From assembly GCA_016199665.1 (NCBI GenBank), contig JACQGG010000040.1, positions 1 to 40,784 on the forward strand: 40,784 nucleotides of DNA, read 5' to 3'. This document shows, one piece after another, positions 1-8,030 of the stretch (its first letter is position 1; the number at the start of each line of letters is the position of its first letter). A program made the translations under genes and the position numbers. The stretch comes from Acidobacteriota bacterium (GTDB taxonomy: Bacteria; Acidobacteriota; UBA6911; JACQSX01). The notes beneath the pieces were generated by a model that saw only the letters and a list, made by a program, of their open reading frames with translations, had not been told where the DNA came from and searched no databases.

Positions 1-338
1 CCTCAACGTCAGAACGACACCAGTTCTCCTGCCCTTGGAATCGATAATAAATCTTTCTGGTACTGTGCTCACTGTAGATTCGTCCCAGTTATTCTGACGA
101 TTATACGCCTGCTCGCTGCACACCGTCAGCCGCAGCAATCGGGCTTGAATTGGACAGAACTGTATAGCACAGCAAACACTGCAAACTGCGACGTCTATCC
201 CGTGGGCGTTCCGAGACAGTTGGGTGTCCCATCCCGTTTCGAATCAAATGCTCGGCACCGAAGCGCCGACCGTCCAGGATCGAGGTATGCAGCGTGCGGC
301 CGCTACCTATCTTGTTTCCGCCGACATCGGAAGTCGTA
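1..338. other. Left-edge gene-free stretch
   Basis: No open frame here looks like a gene: the overlapping short frames have low-complexity, Arg/Pro-rich translations typical of shadow frames. The only structured element I see is a short hairpin at 252-269. The stretch lies downstream of the minus-strand M1-like gene and runs to the window edge, so a neighbouring gene may begin outside the window. Confidence 0.5.
252..269 (-). terminator. UUCG-capped stem-loop downstream of M1-like gene
   Basis: On the minus strand a 7-bp stem (one G-U pair) closes a C(UUCG)G tetraloop, about 70 bases past the stop codon at 339. C(UUCG)G loops are exceptionally stable. No clear U-tract follows, so this may be an mRNA 3'-end stabiliser rather than a true intrinsic terminator. 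Confidence 0.35.
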
Positions 339-2360
339 TCAACGTTCCGGCCGGTCCATGACGGTGGATTTCTTGGTGAACGGTCCCTTGGAGTACTTAT
401 CCGCGTCATCCACGGCGCCAAAGGTGTTATCCTTGGCGTTTATGACCCGCTGATACTCGGCCAGCGCGCGCTGCCTTTCTCCCAGCATGTCATAGATCTT
501 TCCCAGGTGCAGATGGCTCATAGATTCCACCCACTTGGGCTGCAGGTCTCCGTTCAGCGCATCCCGGAACGCGTTGCCTCCGCTTTGCGTGTTGGCCTGC
601 TCAAAAAAAACTTCCCCCAGGCGGTAATGGGCCAGCGAGCTTCGGGGATTCAGTTTGATCGCGCGCTCGTATTCGCGAATCGCCTCCAAAAACTGGTTCT
701 TGTGGAACAGTTCGTACCCCAGCGCGATGTGCACCGCGACTTCCATGTCCGTCGAGTTGCGCAGCAGCTTCTGTTCCGGGTCGAGCACCACCCGGACGGG
801 ACGCGTCGCCGACTTGATGTCGAAATGAGTCGTCTTCCCTTCCACCTGAACCGTCTGCATTTCCCGCTTTTGTTCCGTCTCCACTGCCACCCGCAGCGGC
901 ATGCGAAACAGGTCCAGGTTCTGCTTGACCGTCCCGGCGATGCGAAAGCCCCCGTCGGCCAGCTTGTAAACCGTGTAATCCACTTCCATGTCGGGGACGC
1001 CGGTCGTTTCAATCCACTGCGCAAAAAACCATTGCAGGTCCTGACCGCTGCTTGAGGAGGCTTTTGCTTTTAAATCCGACAACAACGCCTGCCGGCCGAG
1101 GCTGGCCGCGGCAAACTCTTTGAGCAAGGAAAGGACCTGATCGCGGCCCATGATGTCCTCGAGCATGTACAGGACCCAAGCTCCTTTTCCCCCAACGATC
1201 GACTGATACTCCTCGCTGCGAAAGCCAAGGCTGAATGCATTACTGATGGAGGAACGGTTTTCGTACTTTAGCGCCAGAACGGCAAGTTTCAGGATCTCGT
1301 CCTGGTACTCCTCCTTGTTCCGGCTCTCCAGATATTTCGCCGCAAGATAGAAGGCCGCCCCGTCAGACAGCATCACGTCTTGCGGATTCTGCGGAAGAAC
1401 TCCCAGTCCCCACCACTGCAGCGCCATACGGCGCGCCAGTTCCACATCGGAGACCTGTGGCCCCTGGAGCATCTCCGCCGGGAGGTAGATCACCCCGGGC
1501 CCCGCCATTTCGTCGCGCACATCGCCGGGGATCTCCACCAAGGTCAGGTCTCCGAAAGGGTAACCCGGAAGTTCTTTCTGAAAAAAAGTGAGAATAGCGG
1601 AAAGCTGTTGAGTCACTGCTTCCGGGCGCATTTCCGACCTGTCAGGAGTGAACACGTGGACGGGAACCTGGCCAGCGGCAAACTTCTGCTCGCGCAATTT
1701 GCCGATGACCAGCGACCACTGGTTGGAGGGCCGCGAAATCTCCCAATCAAACACTTCTGTAATCCCCTGGGTCTTGACCGGTTTCGGCGTCCCCGCGACC
1801 ACAGCGCTGAACCCCAGAGGAACCGTCACCGAGAACTCGGCCGTCGCTGGATCGAAAAGCGGGTCATGCACGGGGAACCACCGCGCAGAGAACATCAGAT
1901 ATGCCGCCTCGTCGCCAATGTATCCGGTGGCCGACTGGTTCTTGTCCAGAAAGGCGTAGTCTTCCCGTTCCAGGGTTCCCTCATAGCCTATCTGCAAGGT
2001 GTGACTGCCGGGTGCAAAAGGCTGCCCCGCTCCGACCAGCAGACGGCTGCTATCGGCCTCGTCAAATCGAGTGGTGAGTTGCCTTCCTGCCTCGTCGGTG
2101 ACGTCGGTGACACTGAACCGGCTGTTGATCTCAAAAGGAATCGCCCTGACCGCTTGGGACAGGTCCAGTTGAATCCTCGCCGCTCCTCTCAGACTGTGGT
2201 CCTGCAGATTGACATCGACTTTGACCTGGTAACGGCTCACGTCGATTTGAGAGCGGCTCTGGGCTTGCGCACTCAGACAAAGCGCGGCTGCGATCCAGGT
2301 CAGGAACAGCCTTTGCACCACGGTTAAGGCCAACCCAAGGACGGCGGAAACTATTTTCAC
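339..2360 (-). CDS. Exported M1-aminopeptidase-like protein with dead active site and C-terminal TPRs
   Basis: 673 aa. I start at the GTG at 2360, which overlaps the lpxB stop (GTGA) and opens directly into a signal peptide (hydrophobic run ending LCLSAQAQS). The N-terminal beta-domain and the QWWGLGVLPQNPQDV...LSDGAAFY stretch are recognisable as the M1 (gluzincin) fold. The catalytic signature is gone: HExxH is RRMAL (residues about 310-314), the third zinc ligand Glu of the LxEGFA motif is Asp, and GxMEN is replaced by EMAGPG. The later Y-x-x-IVGGKGAWVLYMLE helix is conserved. The last 130 residues hold two or three TPR units. It is therefore probably a periplasmic binding or scaffold protein rather than a peptidase. 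It is last in an mnmA-lpxB-this gene run. I am sure of the fold relation and the lost motifs; the role is unknown. Confidence 0.85.
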   Translation of the reverse strand: MKIVSAVLGLALTVVQRLFLTWIAAALCLSAQAQSRSQIDVSRYQVKVDVNLQDHSLRGAARIQLDLSQAVRAIPFEINSRFSVTDVTDEAGRQLTTRFDEADSSRLLVGAGQPFAPGSHTLQIGYEGTLEREDYAFLDKNQSATGYIGDEAAYLMFSARWFPVHDPLFDPATAEFSVTVPLGFSAVVAGTPKPVKTQGITEVFDWEISRPSNQWSLVIGKLREQKFAAGQVPVHVFTPDRSEMRPEAVTQQLSAILTFFQKELPGYPFGDLTLVEIPGDVRDEMAGPGVIYLPAEMLQGPQVSDVELARRMALQWWGLGVLPQNPQDVMLSDGAAFYLAAKYLESRNKEEYQDEILKLAVLALKYENRSSISNAFSLGFRSEEYQSIVGGKGAWVLYMLEDIMGRDQVLSLLKEFAAASLGRQALLSDLKAKASSSSGQDLQWFFAQWIETTGVPDMEVDYTVYKLADGGFRIAGTVKQNLDLFRMPLRVAVETEQKREMQTVQVEGKTTHFDIKSATRPVRVVLDPEQKLLRNSTDMEVAVHIALGYELFHKNQFLEAIREYERAIKLNPRSSLAHYRLGEVFFEQANTQSGGNAFRDALNGDLQPKWVESMSHLHLGKIYDMLGERQRALAEYQRVINAKDNTFGAVDDADKYSKGPFTKKSTVMDRPER

Positions 2361-3523
2361 CTGGCGCCTTCCATAAACCGCACAATCGACGTGGCGGCGT
2401 CCCCGTAGGGATCCGCTCCGGCCAGCCGGTCCCTCACGCGGCTCAATTTCTGCAGAATAATTTCCCATTTGGGATCTTTCCCGACGAAGGAAGAGAGCAT
2501 GGCGGCGACGGCTCGCGGATTGGCCTGGCGCTGGACCAGTTCCGGAACCGCCCGCTCTTTTAGAATCAGGTTTGGCAACGCGAACAGTTCGGTTTTCAGC
2601 AGGAACCGAACCAGGTTCCAGCTCACCGAGGAGCCGCGATACAGCATGCAGAACGGAAGGCCCGCCAGCGCCGCTTCCAGTGTGGACGTTCCGCTCTTGA
2701 TCAGGCCGTAGTCGCAGTGCGCCAAAACTTCATCGCTCCCTTCAATGATCTTGATCTTGAGATGACCGCCGGCGCTGTGCACCAGCCTTTCAATTTCCCG
2801 GCGCAATCCCGGGGCCGCTGCGATTACCAGTTGTAGATGCAGATGCCGGGCCGGCGCAAGCATCCCCGCTCCTTCAAGAACCACCGGAAGGATCGCTTCC
2901 ACTTCGCGTCTCCGGCTTCCGGGAAGCACCGCCACAAAGACATCGTTTTCACTCAGACGGTGACGTTGCGCAAAGGATTGCCGATCGCGCCAGGGGGGCT
3001 CGTTTGACGCCAAGGGGTGCCCGTAGTACTCCGCCGTGACGCCGTGAGCCCTGTAGAAGTCCACCTCAAAAGGAAAAAGTACAATCATCTTGTCCACGTT
3101 GTTCCGAACCTTCCGCACCCGGCCCTGCCGCCATGCCCAAAGCTGCGGGCTGATGAAATAGACGATGGGCGCGATACCCCTCTTCTTCAGTGCGCGCGCC
3201 AGCGGCAGGTTGAAATCCGGGAAATCAACCAGCACCGCGGCTAACGGCCGCCGGGCTTGCGCCTCCTCCAGGATCGAGTGGTAAAGCCGGCAATAGCGGC
3301 CCGCCTGAGCCAGAGCTGCGGCAGGTCCGATGGCCGCCAACTGCCGGGAAGAGGCGAGCAATCGCGCACCCAAAGCCGCCAGCCGGTCTCCGCCACTGCC
3401 CCAGACTTGCAATGGCTGGCTGACCCGTTTGAGAATCTGTTCGCACAGATGGGATGCGTGCAGGTCCCCGGACTCTTCGCCGGCAACCACCAACAGCGTC
3501 CTGTCGCCCTGGGACGCATTCAT
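2357..3523 (-). CDS. lpxB: Lipid-A-disaccharide synthase LpxB
   Basis: 388 aa, the usual length of this GT19 glycosyltransferase. It condenses UDP-2,3-diacylglucosamine with lipid X to make the lipid A disaccharide at the cytoplasmic face of the inner membrane. Family motifs are visible in order: GEESGDLHAS near the N-terminus, PQLWAWR in the middle, LPGSRRREVE before the second Rossmann half, and KSGTSTLE in the nucleotide-sugar site. I chose the ATG at 3523 because it overlaps the mnmA stop as ATGA; an upstream in-frame ATG at 3541 would only add six residues inside mnmA. The gene shares a GTGA overlap with the following M1-like gene. Presence of lpxB supports a lipid A-containing outer membrane. 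Confidence 0.95.
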   Translation of the reverse strand: MNASQGDRTLLVVAGEESGDLHASHLCEQILKRVSQPLQVWGSGGDRLAALGARLLASSRQLAAIGPAAALAQAGRYCRLYHSILEEAQARRPLAAVLVDFPDFNLPLARALKKRGIAPIVYFISPQLWAWRQGRVRKVRNNVDKMIVLFPFEVDFYRAHGVTAEYYGHPLASNEPPWRDRQSFAQRHRLSENDVFVAVLPGSRRREVEAILPVVLEGAGMLAPARHLHLQLVIAAAPGLRREIERLVHSAGGHLKIKIIEGSDEVLAHCDYGLIKSGTSTLEAALAGLPFCMLYRGSSVSWNLVRFLLKTELFALPNLILKERAVPELVQRQANPRAVAAMLSSFVGKDPKWEIILQKLSRVRDRLAGADPYGDAATSIVRFMEGAR

Positions 3524-4629
3524 GTGTCCCGACGAACCCACCCTCCACCCAATACCCTGTCACCCCAATAAAAAACCACAGCCTGACCCGGAGTCACAGA
3601 ATATTGCGGAACATCAAACTCAACCTTGCAGTTCCGATCGGCCAGGGGGGTTACGGTGGCAGCCACCTCCTGATGGCGAGAACGGATCCTGACCTGGCAG
3701 CGAATCGGCGCCTCCGGGGTGCGGCCGGAAATCCAGTGAGAATTCTCGAGGGCTGCCTGCCGAGACAGCAACTGCGCTTTGTCCCCCACTACGACTGTAT
3801 TGGTGGAAGTATCGGTAGACAGCGCATAGAGGGGACTGCGGCCGCCGATACCCAGGCCCTTTCGCTGGCCGACGGTGTAGCGCGCACTCCCGCGGTGCAC
3901 ACCCAGGAAAGTGCCGTCAACGGACTCGATTCGCCCGGGCGACAAAGCGCCGTTTCCCGGCGCCGCGTCGTTACCCGGCAGTTGGCCGGCGTACCGTTCC
4001 AGAAATGACCCGTAGTCCCCATTCGGAACGAAACAGATCTCCTGGCTGTCCGGTTTAGCGGCAGTGCAGAGGCGCCTCTTTGCCGCGGCCTGCCGCGTCT
4101 CATTCTTGGTCTGATCTCCCAGCGGAAAAATAGCATGAGCAAGTTGCCGCTGCGTTAGTTCAAACAGGAAATAGGCCTGATCTTTGGCGAAGTCGGCGCC
4201 CTTGCGCAATTCGAACTCATCGCCGCTCTGGGAGACCCGGGCATAGTGCCCGGTGGCCACCTTTTCAGCCCCAATGCCGGCGGCGAATTGAATCAGCCGA
4301 TTGAACTTGAGGAAAGTGTTACAGCGGACGCACGGGCTAGGGGTTTTACCCGACAGGTAGTCGCGCACAAACGGCTCCACTACCGATTTCCGGAAAGCCT
4401 CCTGCAGGTTAAGGACATAGAAGGGAATGCTCAGTTGTTCGGCCACCCTCCGCGCGTCATAGACATCGTCCAGCGAACAGCAGCGGCCCGAACCGGGCTC
4501 GCCCTCATCGCGGGAGTGATCCCACAACTGCATCGAGCATCCAACAACATCGAACCCCTGCTCCACCAGCAGCGCCGCCGCAGTAGAACTGTCCACTCCC
4601 CCGCTCATAGCCACCAACACCCGCGACAT
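3520..4629 (-). CDS. mnmA: tRNA-specific 2-thiouridylase MnmA
   Basis: 369 aa. This ATP-pyrophosphatase transfers sulfur to C2 of wobble uridine 34 in tRNA-Lys, -Glu and -Gln. The PP-loop SGGVDSS sits at residues 9-15. The two catalytic cysteines are present, in the PCVRCN context (Cys103) and in SQEICFVP (Cys199). GHYAR and the C-terminal TVGQRKGLGI stretch also match the family. The start at 4629 is fixed by a near-perfect AGGAGG at 4636-4641 with 6-base spacing; the open frame runs 30 codons further upstream but without family-like sequence. The stop overlaps lpxB by four bases, so the two are probably co-translated. Function is confident; the linkage to lipid A synthesis looks incidental. 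Confidence 0.96.
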   Translation of the reverse strand: MSRVLVAMSGGVDSSTAAALLVEQGFDVVGCSMQLWDHSRDEGEPGSGRCCSLDDVYDARRVAEQLSIPFYVLNLQEAFRKSVVEPFVRDYLSGKTPSPCVRCNTFLKFNRLIQFAAGIGAEKVATGHYARVSQSGDEFELRKGADFAKDQAYFLFELTQRQLAHAIFPLGDQTKNETRQAAAKRRLCTAAKPDSQEICFVPNGDYGSFLERYAGQLPGNDAAPGNGALSPGRIESVDGTFLGVHRGSARYTVGQRKGLGIGGRSPLYALSTDTSTNTVVVGDKAQLLSRQAALENSHWISGRTPEAPIRCQVRIRSRHQEVAATVTPLADRNCKVEFDVPQYSVTPGQAVVFYWGDRVLGGGWVRRDT

Positions 4630-4635
4630 GCATTT

Positions 4636-4641
4636 CCTCCT
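4636..4641 (-). promoter_or_regulatory. Strong ribosome binding site of mnmA
   Basis: AGGAGG on the minus strand, six bases before the ATG at 4629. It decides the mnmA start against the longer open frame. Confidence 0.85.
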
Positions 4642-4755
4642 AAGACATCTCAACCCGGAAGGAGCGGCTGGACTCCCGTTGCCCTCCAGAAAACTCAGGC
4701 GATGCCATCTCAGGCGCACGGTCCTTTCCGCAGTGGAGCTTGGCCCGTTTCATTT

Positions 4756-5529
4756 TCAAGACTGCCAAAGGATTGCCGTCCCAACAATATCGATCTGATT
4801 TAAAGTCAAGGTGAGAGGGAACGGCTCGATCGATTCGGCGCGCTGACTGTGGTCCTGCCTCAACCGCAACAAGTCGAAGTGCAGTTCCTTTCTCAGAGCC
4901 TGAAGCTTCTCTCTTGTCCCTCCCGTCTCCGGAATCATTTCAAACGAAAGCGGGTGGATCTTGCGCTGGCTGGACTCCCCCTCGAGACAGAGAGTGGAAA
5001 TCTCTTCTCTCAGTTCCAGAAAAATACGGTTTGTTTCCAGCGTTTCCTCCGTCGGTTTTTCCAGGCTGGTCCGAAATTCCTCGGAGGCTCGCTCCAGCGA
5101 GTCCTCGATCTGCAGCAGCCGGCGGAGATAACGATCCGACAGCGCGCGAAAGTCCTGAGCCAGATCCTGCGACGCGCAATCCCGGCACCGGGTCAGAAAG
5201 TCCTCGAAGGGCTCCGCGGGGGAAGCGTAGAGATCGTAAAAAGTGTTTCGATATATCACGATCCGATGATAGCGCAACAGGTATTCAAGAAACTTGTCCT
5301 GCAGCCGGTCCCCCATCCCATCAACATTAAGGTCTTCTGGAGCAACGATCGGCTCGGCATTTCTTTCCAGAAAGTCGCCGGGGCGCTCCGTTACCATATC
5401 GGGAGTCCAGATCAGGTCGTCGTCCAGCGGAATCATCTCGGCCTGGAAATTTCCCTCCCGCGTTTCCGAGGTCGACGACCGCACGTCACGGATGTCGAAC
5501 TTGACATCGAAGAACAACCAGGGACGCAT
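4756..5529 (-). CDS. Uncharacterised protein resembling the C-terminal module of HerA/DUF853-type ATPases
   Basis: 257 aa, charged, probably cytoplasmic, with a helical or coiled-coil region (about residues 100-180, SDRYLRRLLQIEDSLERA). The sequence around DKFLEYLLRYHRIVIYRN, followed by an acidic FEDFLTRCRDCASQDL stretch, reminds me of the region that follows the P-loop domain in HerA-like ATP-binding proteins (a WLYR...LTLFR...GES..DFR pattern). No Walker A or B is present here and no ATPase gene lies upstream, so this would be a detached module. That similarity is from memory and unverified. I use the ATG at 5529 (MRPWLFFDVKF), with AAGG nearby and GAGGAGG about 16 bases upstream; ATG 5571 is an alternative. 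It lies between the ECF sigma gene and mnmA on the same strand. Confidence 0.65.
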   Translation of the reverse strand: MRPWLFFDVKFDIRDVRSSTSETREGNFQAEMIPLDDDLIWTPDMVTERPGDFLERNAEPIVAPEDLNVDGMGDRLQDKFLEYLLRYHRIVIYRNTFYDLYASPAEPFEDFLTRCRDCASQDLAQDFRALSDRYLRRLLQIEDSLERASEEFRTSLEKPTEETLETNRIFLELREEISTLCLEGESSQRKIHPLSFEMIPETGGTREKLQALRKELHFDLLRLRQDHSQRAESIEPFPLTLTLNQIDIVGTAILWQS

Positions 5530-5716
5530 TTTGACCTTCGGGCCCCTCCTCTTAACGCAATAGTGCTTCATGTCGTGGCAGAAGGTGAGTATATCACACC
5601 GACTGGGGGCACCCGGGACGGGAGGGAGCCCGGCGCCAGTCAAGCTGACCCCGGGCTGGATGGGCGAGATAAGAACTGCGGATGACCTGCGGCGATTGGC
5701 CGCAAGCGGCGAAGAT

Positions 5717-6301
5717 TCAGTGAATTTTTTCGGATCGATTCAAATAGCGCCGGCATTCCTGGCGACCATAAAAGAGCCGCGATTTGACGGTCCCCTCGGA
5801 AATATTCAGGGCCCGGGCAATCTCCTTTATCGTCAAGCCCTCGGCGTCGTGCATCCGTACAACCTCACCTTGCTTGGCACTGACCCGCCTCAGCGAGGAT
5901 TCCAGACGCGCGCGCAGTTCCCGCCGGTAGGTGCAATCAAAAGGGCTGTCATTGCAGGCCAGCGAGTCAGCGAGAAAGTCCTTGATTTCCTCAAACGAGT
6001 CTTCTTTTCGTTTTGTTTTGCGTCGCAGGATTTCCAAACAGACATTGGTCACGATGCGATTCAGCCACGTCGTGATCTTCGCCTCACCCCGGAAACCGCC
6101 CATGGCGCGAAAGGCATTAAGCAGCGTCTCCTGAACGGCGTCCTCGGCCGTGTTTTCGTCCTTCAGAATACGCAGGGCGACCCGGTAAATGATTTTCGAG
6201 AAGCGTTTGCAAAATTCTTCATAAGCACCCAACTCCTCGCGACGGCATCGTTCGATCAGAGCAACTTCATCCTGGCCCGGCAGAAATGTACATATGCTCA
6301 T
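5717..6301 (-). CDS. ECF-family RNA polymerase sigma factor
   Basis: 194 aa. Sigma region 2 is clear: LIERCRREELGAYEEF, then DENTAEDAVQETLLNAF (2.2) and ITTWLNRIVTNVCLEILRR (2.3/2.4), which contacts the -10 element. Region 4 ends the protein with LTIKEIARALNISEGTVKSR, a helix-turn-helix for the -35 element. There is no sigma 1 or 3 domain, which defines the group IV (ECF) class. The ATG at 6301 follows a G-rich stretch; an in-frame start at 6349 is possible but less family-like. No anti-sigma gene is adjacent (the downstream gene has no zinc-finger or membrane segment), so its trigger is unclear. The AT-rich spacer upstream holds inverted repeats that may control it. Confidence 0.93.
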   Translation of the reverse strand: MSICTFLPGQDEVALIERCRREELGAYEEFCKRFSKIIYRVALRILKDENTAEDAVQETLLNAFRAMGGFRGEAKITTWLNRIVTNVCLEILRRKTKRKEDSFEEIKDFLADSLACNDSPFDCTYRRELRARLESSLRRVSAKQGEVVRMHDAEGLTIKEIARALNISEGTVKSRLFYGRQECRRYLNRSEKIH

Positions 6302-6605
6302 CAAACACCCCCCATCATCCAGCCGTTGAATGTGCAAGCCAACGGCCAATCTCTTAACGGGGGATCAAATGCAGGCTAAACTATGATTAAGCTACTGTAA
6401 AATAAGCTGTTAAAGACCGCCAGCCACGGTTGATGAGCCGAGTGCATCTGTCAAATGCTTTGACAGCCTTACAACGAAAAACAGACAAAAAAATTTATAA
6501 GTCATTATTTTACAGTTACTTATTATACTGTCTAGGTATTTTACAGAGTCCAAGTTGATTTTGGACACTGAAGAATTTTGGCCAACTTGCTACGTGGAGC
6601 AGAGA
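6302..6605. other. AT-rich intergenic region with inverted repeats
   Basis: This 304-base spacer between the NtrC-type regulator and the ECF sigma gene is markedly more AT-rich than its surroundings and holds no plausible gene. It contains a perfect 8-bp inverted repeat (6448-6466) and three copies of a 10-base word, TATTTTACAG: 6506-6515 and 6537-6546 on plus, 6395-6404 on minus. It most likely carries the sigma gene promoter and operator sites; I cannot name a clean -35/-10 pair. Confidence 0.5.
6448..6466. promoter_or_regulatory. Perfect 8-bp inverted repeat, possible operator
   Basis: CTGTCAAA and TTTGACAG flank a 3-base centre. The arms contain TTGACA in both orientations, so this could be a dimeric repressor site or a pair of overlapping -35 elements. 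No T-tract follows, which argues against a terminator. It lies about 150 bases upstream of the ECF sigma start. Confidence 0.45.
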
Positions 6606-8030
6606 TCAGGAACCGGCGCCCGGAAAGCCTTCGGCCTGAATTTTTTTCAGTTTGGTGAGCAGCGTCTGGCGACTGATTCCGAGCGCGCGGGCCGCATGGC
6701 TCTTGTTCTGGCCGACCGCATTCAGGGTTTCCAGGATCATTCGGCGTTCCAATTCCCCGATTTGCTCTTTGAGCCGATCCGGCGCGGAAGAAGGCGTCCG
6801 GCCCGAGCGCACGTGGTCAGAGAGCAGGTCGAGGGTAATGCCCCCCCCTTCGGACAGGATCACCAGGCGTTCCACTTCGTTCTCGAGTTCCCGCACATTG
6901 CCGGGCCACGAGTACTGCTGCAGCACGGAAAGCGCTTCTGCCGAGAAGCGCAGCCCCCTCCTGTTGAGGAGAGATCCAATCTTGTGCAGGAAGTATTCCG
7001 CCAAGGGCGCCACGTCTTCTTTCCGAGCGCGCAACGGGGGCACATAGACGGAAAACACGTTGATTCGATAGAACAGGTCCTGGCGGAAGTTGCCTTTCTC
7101 CGCCTCCTCGCGCAGATTGCGATTGGTACTGGCGACAATGCGAACGTCCACCTGGCGGGATTTCTGCGATCCGACCGGCTGTATCCTGCTGTCCTCAAGA
7201 ACCCGCAGAAACTTGACCTGCAGATCGAGAGGCGCCTCACCGATTTCGTCGAGGAAGAGCGTGCCGCGATCTGCCATTTCAAAAAATCCCTTCCTTTCCG
7301 TGGTCGCTCCGGTAAAGGCCCCTTTTACATGACCGAAGAACTCGCTTTCGGCCAGATCCCGCGGAATCGCGCCGCAGTTGACCGGGACAAAGATCTCATT
7401 GGCCCGCCGGCTTTCTTGATGGATAAAGCGCGCCACGAGCTCTTTCCCCGTGCCCGTTTCACCCTGGATCAGAACGGTGGAGTCGGTCTGCACTACTCGA
7501 GACAACAGGGAAAGAATCTCGCCCATGGCGCGACTCTTGAAAACAATGTTGCCGGGTTCGAAATAGGTCTCGACCTGCTTCTTCAGAAACTGATTTTCGC
7601 GGCACAGCTTTTCGTTGGCTTTTTCCAGTTCCGCGCTCAGTCTGCGATTTTCCCGCATCAGTTCCAGTTGCTCCAATGCCTTGCGCACCGTGATCCGCAA
7701 GGATGCCGGCTCCCATGGCTTGGTGATGTACTTGTACACTCGCCCGGTATTAATGGCTTCGATCAGGTCGTCGACTTCAGTGTAGCCGGTCAGCACGATG
7801 CGGATGATTTCCGGGTTGATGGCAATGCTCTCTTCCAGCAGCTCCACCCCAGACATACCGGGCATTTTTTGATCGGTGATGATCACATCCACCGATTGAT
7901 CCCTGAGGATTTTCAGCGCGTCTCCGGCAGACCCGGCCGTCAGCACGTGATGCTCTTCCACAAAGGTTCGTTGCAGCTTCTGCAGGTTGGGAGGCTCGTC
8001 ATCTACCACCAGGATCCTGTATCGATTCAT
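6606..8030 (-). CDS. NtrC-family sigma54-dependent response regulator
   Basis: 474 aa with three domains. The receiver (1-120) has the acidic pocket DDE at 10-12, phosphoacceptor Asp53 in ITDQKMPG and Lys104 in KPW. A coiled-coil linker (about 120-155) leads to the AAA+ sigma54-interaction domain, with Walker A GETGTGKE at 190-197, the sigma54-contacting GAFTGA loop at 237-242, and Walker B GTLFLDEIGE from 256. A Fis-type helix-turn-helix, SHAARALGISRQTLLTKL, ends the protein. It should activate sigma54 promoters when phosphorylated. Its ATG overlaps the stop of the upstream histidine kinase gene by four bases, so the kinase is its likely partner. Target genes are not evident; the kinase senses something outside the cytoplasm. 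Confidence 0.96.
   Translation of the reverse strand: MNRYRILVVDDEPPNLQKLQRTFVEEHHVLTAGSAGDALKILRDQSVDVIITDQKMPGMSGVELLEESIAINPEIIRIVLTGYTEVDDLIEAINTGRVYKYITKPWEPASLRITVRKALEQLELMRENRRLSAELEKANEKLCRENQFLKKQVETYFEPGNIVFKSRAMGEILSLLSRVVQTDSTVLIQGETGTGKELVARFIHQESRRANEIFVPVNCGAIPRDLAESEFFGHVKGAFTGATTERKGFFEMADRGTLFLDEIGEAPLDLQVKFLRVLEDSRIQPVGSQKSRQVDVRIVASTNRNLREEAEKGNFRQDLFYRINVFSVYVPPLRARKEDVAPLAEYFLHKIGSLLNRRGLRFSAEALSVLQQYSWPGNVRELENEVERLVILSEGGGITLDLLSDHVRSGRTPSSAPDRLKEQIGELERRMILETLNAVGQNKSHAARALGISRQTLLTKLKKIQAEGFPGAGS

Noticed and set aside
230..250. CGTTTCGAATC resembling a tRNA T-loop
   Set aside because: No matching acceptor, anticodon or D stems could be folded around it on either strand.
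6577..6590. TTTTGGCCAACTTGC as a sigma54 promoter
   Set aside because: GG to GC distance is 9 instead of 12 bases and no gene starts suitably downstream on that strand.
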